This document shows positions 58,643 to 64,000 of a stretch of DNA of 64,000 nucleotides, piece by piece (positions within the stretch are counted from its first letter, which is position 1; the number at the start of each line of letters is the position of its first letter). Under the pieces are notes generated by a model. That model made no database searches, was not told the DNA's origin, and saw nothing but the letters and a program-made list of their open reading frames with translations. Origin of the DNA: Liquidambar formosana (lineage: Eukaryota > Streptophyta > Magnoliopsida > Saxifragales > Altingiaceae); NCBI GenBank assembly GCA_039720395.1, contig CM077823.1, positions 31,206,371-31,270,370 on the forward strand, written 5' to 3'. Position numbers and translations under genes: made by a program.

Positions 58643-60947
58643 GGGATATATATGAATGGGTTTAGGATTTTCAACAGCTGAAGGAGACAGAGGAGGAAGG
58701 CAAGGTGGACGGGAAACAAGCTCCTGGGCATCAAAAGGGAATATTGAAGGCTCTCCCCTTCGAGTTTGTGATGTTGGAGGCGTGCCTTGAGGCTGTTTGC
58801 AGTTGCTTGGACGATGAAGTATCTACCACACTACACAAAGAAAACAACATGGAGTTGTTTTTGTTTTTGTTTTTTTTTTTTTTTTTTTCAGTTTCTTATA
58901 ATTCTCAACGTTTTTCTCTTCCTAAATTCAAAACAGGCAACGATACTGGAGCAAGAAGCTCATCCAGCCTTAGATAGGCTCACTTCAAAGGTCACTTCTC
59001 GCAATTTGGAACGCGTGCGTCAAATTAAAAGTCGCTTGGCTGCAATTACTAGACGGGTTAAAAAGGTCACTTCTCTCAATTTTTGTGTCCTACTATTCTT
59101 TCTTTTTCATTTTTTTCATTTTTTTTTTCTTTTATTTTTATTTAACACATCTAAAAGAAAAATACCAAAAAGCTTAATTATTATTTTGCACACAAATATG
59201 TTTGCTCAACTCGGATGATAATTAATGCGGTAGTAGAGATGGCATGCTACATAACTCTATGTGGTTGTTACATGCATTAGCCAATACGCCAATTAGGCAA
59301 GTAAACGTGAGCAAATAAATTGGGCAACGTAGCATTACTCCATCAAAAAATTATCAAAACTGACCATATATATAGAAAGTCTTTTAGAATTATTCTTTTA
59401 AAAAAAAATAATAATCAATTTAATTGAATGATTTTAGTCATTCAATTAATTCATTTTTTTTGTCAAATTGTTTGAACAATAGTGAGAATGTATATGACAA
59501 TATCGTACGAAGAAAATTAGTTTCAATCAAATGCATGGCCAAAACTATCTAAACGACCTGATCCATTTTAGGACAAAACACGTACACCCAGAATTAAGTA
59601 CTTACTCAAATAATATGCTAGCTCCACCACTACTTTTACCATTTCCTTGAAACTGTCCAATCTTTATGATGCTAATGTTGCCCAATCTTGCATAGAAAGC
59701 ATGGTGGGGGAAAAGGAAGTAAAACTCTCCACTTTCCCTTTCCTAGGAAAAGTTATTCCATGTGCCCGTAGATTGTGCCCTCCTCTCACACTTGTAACAT
59801 TATACATCCAAAGAAAGACTTAAATATATATATACAAGCAAAATGGAAACATCCAAGTTTTGCTTACTGGCCTGGAGCCCATAAATATTAGTTTTGATTC
59901 TCTCTGATTAATGGTAGTGCACACATGTTGGTCTCTAGGTAAGGGATGAAATAGAACACCTGCTAGATGATGGTGGAGATATGGCTGAGATGTATCTGAC
60001 CGCTAAGATGGCTCAACCACACCACGAAACTTCTTCTGTATGTTCAGATGGCATGGATGATGGAGTTTTTCAACCAGAAATGGATGACTGCAGGCACCTC
60101 AACTGCTCACTTAGTAGAAAAAAAAAATATAAGCCTTTTCCCCCCATTTTAATTTTACTGTCTAGCTCTTGCGCCTAAAATTTTCCCCTTGTAATGTGTT
60201 AGGATTCTAGCTGAAATTTCATCGGAAGCAGCTAATGGGGGTTCCACTAATTGTGAAGACACTATTGAAAATATTGATATCCCTCAGGAGCTTTCATTTG
60301 GCGCCGCGCTTAATACAATTAGCAAATACAACTGTGGAACCCATCCTAGCAAGCGCCAAATTGACGACGTGCAGGAGCTTGAAATGCTTTTGGAGGCTTA
60401 CTTCGTGCAAATCCATGGTATACTGAACAAACTATCCACAGTACGCAACTCAACCTTGCCATTCTGATTCTTCAATTCCGCTTTGTGTTTTGTTAATAAA
60501 TTTGTGGCTAGTCGGTTTTCAAAAGCATTGCTCCATCAAGTTGGGTTTTGATGCAGAGAAAACTCATAAGATAAGAAGCTCACCGAGAACATATATAAAA
60601 CCTAGTAAGTTTCAACAATTCATTAATTCTCAAGAATTCGAAAAGCAGAAAATTAAAGATAAATCTCTTAAAACCCTACTTTCAAGAAATAAGCCTCAGA
60701 AACAGGAAACAACCAAGAAAATGAAATAATTGAGGAAAAAAAGGAAAATTTTCCAAAAAATGGAAAGTTTCAAATCATAAATTACCAATTAAGGTTCCTA
60801 GAATCATGACAAAATTGACGGATGATAATTTGGACTTTTATTATGAAAGTTATCAACGAAAGAAAACTAACCTAAAATGGAAAAACACAATTTTGAAGGC
60901 CTTAATGAAGGAATTTGGCCAAAAGCGACGTATGACATAGTCAACGG

Positions 60948-61551
60948 TAGGGGCAGATCTAGGGGGTGCCAAAGGGGCACCTGACCCTCCTCACCTATTT
61001 AATTAATTTTTTTTTTTTTACGCTACATATATTTTGATATTCTAAATTTGACCCTACTAAGTTTTTCTTTGGTCCCTCACATTTTTTAATTGTACCCTCT
61101 CTCTTTCCTTTTTCTCTTCATATAGATACCCCTTTTATCTCACAAAAGTTTGATTTTTTTATTTGTATCCCTTTTATTATCAATGAATATTTAAGTTTTA
61201 CTCGTATGCATAGCTCAATTGTAATATCTCAAGGTCTTGGTTTCGAGGCCTAGTCTTAGTACGTTGATTCTTGCAGGAGGTTGCAAGTATTTAGGTTTAT
61301 TTCAATTCCACAAAAAGTCTATGAGTGGGAGTCAAGCCATCAAAGGTTCCACATCATTAAAAAATAAATAAATAAGTTTTTATTTTAATTCTTAAGTTCA
61401 AAAATTTTTCTTTGTTCTTGTTATTGTCTATTATGGGGGGCAAAAATAAAAAGAATAGTGTTACAAGCTAGGCTACTTCAAATGATTCTCTAATCTATAA
61501 GGTGCAGAAAAAAATGGACTCTGTTGGAGTAAATTCTTGGCTCTGCCACTG
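60948..61551. mobile_element. hAT-like element in MRS2 copy 2 intron 5
   Basis: The left end TAGGGGCAGATCTAGGGGG and the reverse of the right end (CAGTGGCAGAGCCAAGAA) have hAT-like termini. No matching 8-bp duplication was found. A SINE-like unit (box B-like GGTTTCGAGGCC) may lie within, near 61205-61350. Confidence 0.45.
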
Positions 61552-62329
61552 ATAAAAGGTAATGAGTATTACTTGTCTTGACGTTTCTAATTGACCCACC
61601 AAATTTGATGCAATTTTCATCAATCTGCATCGCTTTTCTATACAAACCTCTTTGATCTTCTGAAATTGTTTGAAATGATTTTTGGAGTTGGAGGATGAGT
61701 TTCTAGTGCCAGAAGGACACTAAACATGGGGAGGTTCCAATCAGTAAGGGCCAACCAAGCAAAGACTCTACAATCTCAACACAATTTTTACATGAGTTCT
61801 ATGAAAAGCAACGCCAAAAAACATTCATTGTTATCCTGTTATGGGTTTCAAGAGCTGCATGTTATAGTTTATTTCATTCATAGTTTGTTGACATTTTCTA
61901 TTTTGGTGATGCTTTTTTTTTTTTTTTTTTTGTTAATTAGCTCAAGGAGTACATCGAAGACACAGAGGACTACATCAACATAATGTCGGATGACAAACAG
62001 AACCAGCTCTTGCGAATGGGGATCAAGTTGTCAACAGCAAACGTAGTGCTCTTGCTTCATATTGTTGTTACCAGCCTTCTGGCGATGAATATTGACAACC
62101 CGCTGTACGATGTAGATGACAGTAGAGGGACGCAAATATTCCTATGGATGACTGGTGGCTGCACCGCCGCAGCCATTGCTTTATATATCTTGGTTATTGC
62201 CTGGTATAAGCAAAAGCATCTCCTATAGTGACCAAGCGTTGAGGAGTTACTATGACCACAACCAAGTAGAGTTATCAAGATTGATTACCTTCCTTTTATC
62301 CTTTTTTGCTTATCCAAAAACAAAACAAA

Positions 62330-63095
62330 ACATATTAAAAGAGCTCAGATCTCTGATTGGCTTGATTTACTTCACAATAATTATGGTGTATAATAAGAAA
62401 TATCTTGAATTTTTGGAGAAAATTTCTATTATGTGTTGGGTCTTTGGAATCATAGAAACCAAGTTGTGTTTCAAGGTCACGATCGGAATCCAGCTTGAAT
62501 TATGGAATTGGCAGCTAAATACTTCAAGGAAATTAATAATAACGAAAATATGGATAACTTGCTATCTTATCTTAACACTAACCATAACAGTCAGCATAGT
62601 TTTCTTCCATTTTAATTATAGGTCTTTCGCTTGGGAGAATCCACCTTCCGAAAATGGACAAAACTTAATTTTGATTGCTCAAGGAAACATCAACGGAAAT
62701 CAGCAATAGGAGGCTTTGTACTTTGTGACGATAGAAGTAGAGTGTTTATTGCTTCTTCTTAAAAGCTTGGGAATGCCTCAGATCTTATTGCGGAATATAC
62801 TGCTTTACGCAATGGGCTTGTTATAGCACTTGAAAAAGGAGTTAAGAAGATAAAATTGAAAGTGACTCACAATTGGTAATTAATGCGATTTGTGGTACAT
62901 ATCAATTTCATTGGAGCATAGCAACTCTTGTTCAAGATATTAGGCATTTATTGACTTAGTTTGATCAGGTGACTATTAGACATATTTATATGCAAGCGAA
63001 TAGAGTGGCTGATTGTGTTGCTAATTTGGATTATTATTGTCACAATGATGTTAATATATGGGAGCATAGATTTCTTAAGAAGTTATGAGATGTAA
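62330..63095 (+). pseudogene. LINE-derived RNase H relic downstream of MRS2 copy 2
   Basis: Reading the plus strand gives LWNHRNQVVFQGHDRNPA, then KWTKLNFDCS, SAIGGFVLCDDRSRVFIASS, NASDLIAEYTALRNGLVIAL, VTIRHIYMQANRVADCVANL. This is the RVT_3-type RNase H that ends many plant L1 elements. Stops and small indels break it. Its orientation is opposite to the LINE at 55807-57625, so it is a separate fragment. Confidence 0.8.
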
Positions 63096-63438
63096 TTCTA
63101 GAGGATTATTGAGGTCTTGTTATTCTCAAGTGTAAACATTTTTCTTTTTAATGAATTTTAGTTGTTTAAAAAAAATAAAATTAAAATTAAAAATTACAAA
63201 CAGAAAGAAGCCTGTTATATACTCGTTTAATGAGTGTTGCGTGTTTATGTTTGGGCATATATACATTTTGTATTCTATACTAAAACCACTTTGTACACAT
63301 ATTTCAATGTTGATTTTTGTTGTATTCTCTTGTCACTCTGCATGCTTTAATTTAGATTTTTGTTGTGTTTTCTTGTTACTCTCCATGCTAATTTAATTGC
63401 AGTCAGTTAACCATATTGCAATTTAGATTGGAAATTTT
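63096..63438. other. Intergenic, no gene seen
   Basis: AT-rich DNA after the RNase H relic, with a duplicated TTTTTGTTGTGTT/TTCTTGTTACTCT-like motif near 63313-63390. No coding or RNA signal. Confidence 0.4.
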
Positions 63439-63745
63439 GGGTCCGTTTGGGTGTCCAATTCGTAATTAAACAATTCAACAAATTTTATATACTATCAAAT
63501 TAAATACACAAATCTTTCACCTTTCAATTGACAAATTCAAGAAAAAGACGATTATCATCATAAATAAGAATGGAAATTCAAAATGGTTGCATTTCATGAA
63601 TTTATAAGAATTGATCCTATAACATCAAGTATAATAATGACTCTAATATTTTTGAATGTTCTACTTTAAGGCAATAAAATTTTGCTTTGAATACTAGGTG
63701 AATTGTTGAGTAGTTTAATTTTGAAAGGGACACCCAAATAGGACC
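63439..63745. mobile_element. Tourist-type MITE, second copy
   Basis: A GGGTCCGTTTGGGTGTCCAA left end and a matching inverted right end (GGGACACCCAAATAGGACC) bracket a sequence related to 8684-8984. TTA follows the right end; the left flank has diverged. Confidence 0.65.
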
Positions 63746-64000
63746 TTACCCTACCCTTTTATTCAAATTAACCAACTACGTACACCACTACATTGCCGTG
63801 CAAGATGCTTTAACCTTGCACATGTTTGAAAATTAGGTCAATGATACCAGCCCTTGTGAGATGGAAATCATATCTAAAATTAGTTGACTAATTGGACAAC
63901 GAAGGATGAAATTGTCCTCATCATCAAGTTATTTTTGTCCTGAGTCCATCACGTCCAACCTTTTTCGAAAGTATGTAAAATTTTCCAAACATGTAGGGGT
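63746..64000. other. Window end, no gene seen
   Basis: Ordinary AT-rich intergenic DNA with no recognised feature. Confidence 0.4.

Larger units (their letters stand above)
57774..62228 (+). pseudogene. MRS2: MRS2/MGT-type magnesium transporter, copy 2 (AMN motif, frame break near start)
   Basis: Exons are 57774-58203, 58678-58818, 58937-59065, 59939-60093, 60203-60440 and 61941-62228. From RKKATGVRQWLLLD onward everything joins in frame through LPARDLRVLEPFLSYPS, LPFEFVMLEACLEAVC, LEQEAHPALDRLTSK, DMAEMYLTAKM, LEMLLEAYFVQI and two C-terminal hydrophobic helices. There are four oddities. The ATG at 57774 is one base out of frame with the rest. Exon 2 lacks about 35 residues present in copy 1, with a poly-T run just upstream. 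Intron 4 has a GC donor (CAG|GCACCT). The invariant GMN of the pore entrance reads AMN (CTGGCGATGAAT), a change expected to impair Mg2+ transport. It may be a decayed paralogue or a divergent, weakly functional one. Confidence 0.8.

Overview
This window is nuclear DNA from a flowering plant, very probably a eudicot. It is AT-rich, its genes are split by GT-AG introns, it carries many GA, AT and poly-A/T simple repeats, and it is packed with plant transposon families (MULE, PIF/Harbinger, Tourist, Stowaway, hAT, Ty1/copia, Ty3-type LTR elements, L1-type LINE, tRNA-derived SINEs). No bacterial, organellar, rRNA or CRISPR features are visible. The sequence does not fix the species.

Host genes are few. 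Two six-exon copies of an MRS2/MGT (CorA-type) magnesium transporter lie on the + strand near the two ends (1016-6641 and 57774-62228). Both are damaged: the first has three single-base insertions in its last exon, and the second has an AMN in place of the GMN pore motif, a shortened exon 2 and a frame break near the N-terminus. Two more MRS2 scraps lie between them (exon 4-like at 25001-25137, exon 1-like at 37838-37991), so the window looks like an eroded local duplication cluster. An intact three-exon gene at 8102-9334 encodes a small, probably plastid-targeted protein of unknown function. A serine carboxypeptidase-like (SCPL) pseudogene spans 17012-22747; it has lost several middle exons and the catalytic His context and contains a solo LTR.

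The main mobile element is a complete 9,892-bp Mutator-like element (26732-36623) with terminal inverted repeats of about 92 bp and a perfect 9-bp target duplication. It carries two convergent genes: an apparently intact 1,060-residue MURA-type transposase on the minus strand and, on the plus strand, a 172-residue GRF zinc-finger / coiled-coil / C-terminal-membrane-anchor protein. The layout echoes the two convergent genes of maize MuDR, but the second gene is of a different type. From 42843 to 46073 lies a PIF/Harbinger element with a degenerate Myb-like/NAM-associated ORF1 and no visible DDE transposase. From 46326 to 55806 lies a minus-strand LTR retrotransposon with 1.8-kb LTRs, only a gag relic, and tandem repeats in its 3' region; its 5' LTR is cut off by a minus-strand LINE fragment (to about 57625).

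The remaining space holds many small non-autonomous elements, several with readable target duplications: MULE-type at 10981-11379, 13959-14780, 23977-24773 and 52941-53435; Tourist at 8684-8984, 19024-19311 and 63439-63745; Stowaway at 12120-12398, 12917-13187, 20048-20304 and 22139-22414; hAT-like at 25644-26511 and 60948-61551. There is a three-level nest at 13591-15764. The 797-bp element at 23977-24773 has a natural empty-site paralogue inside the window, near 40200.
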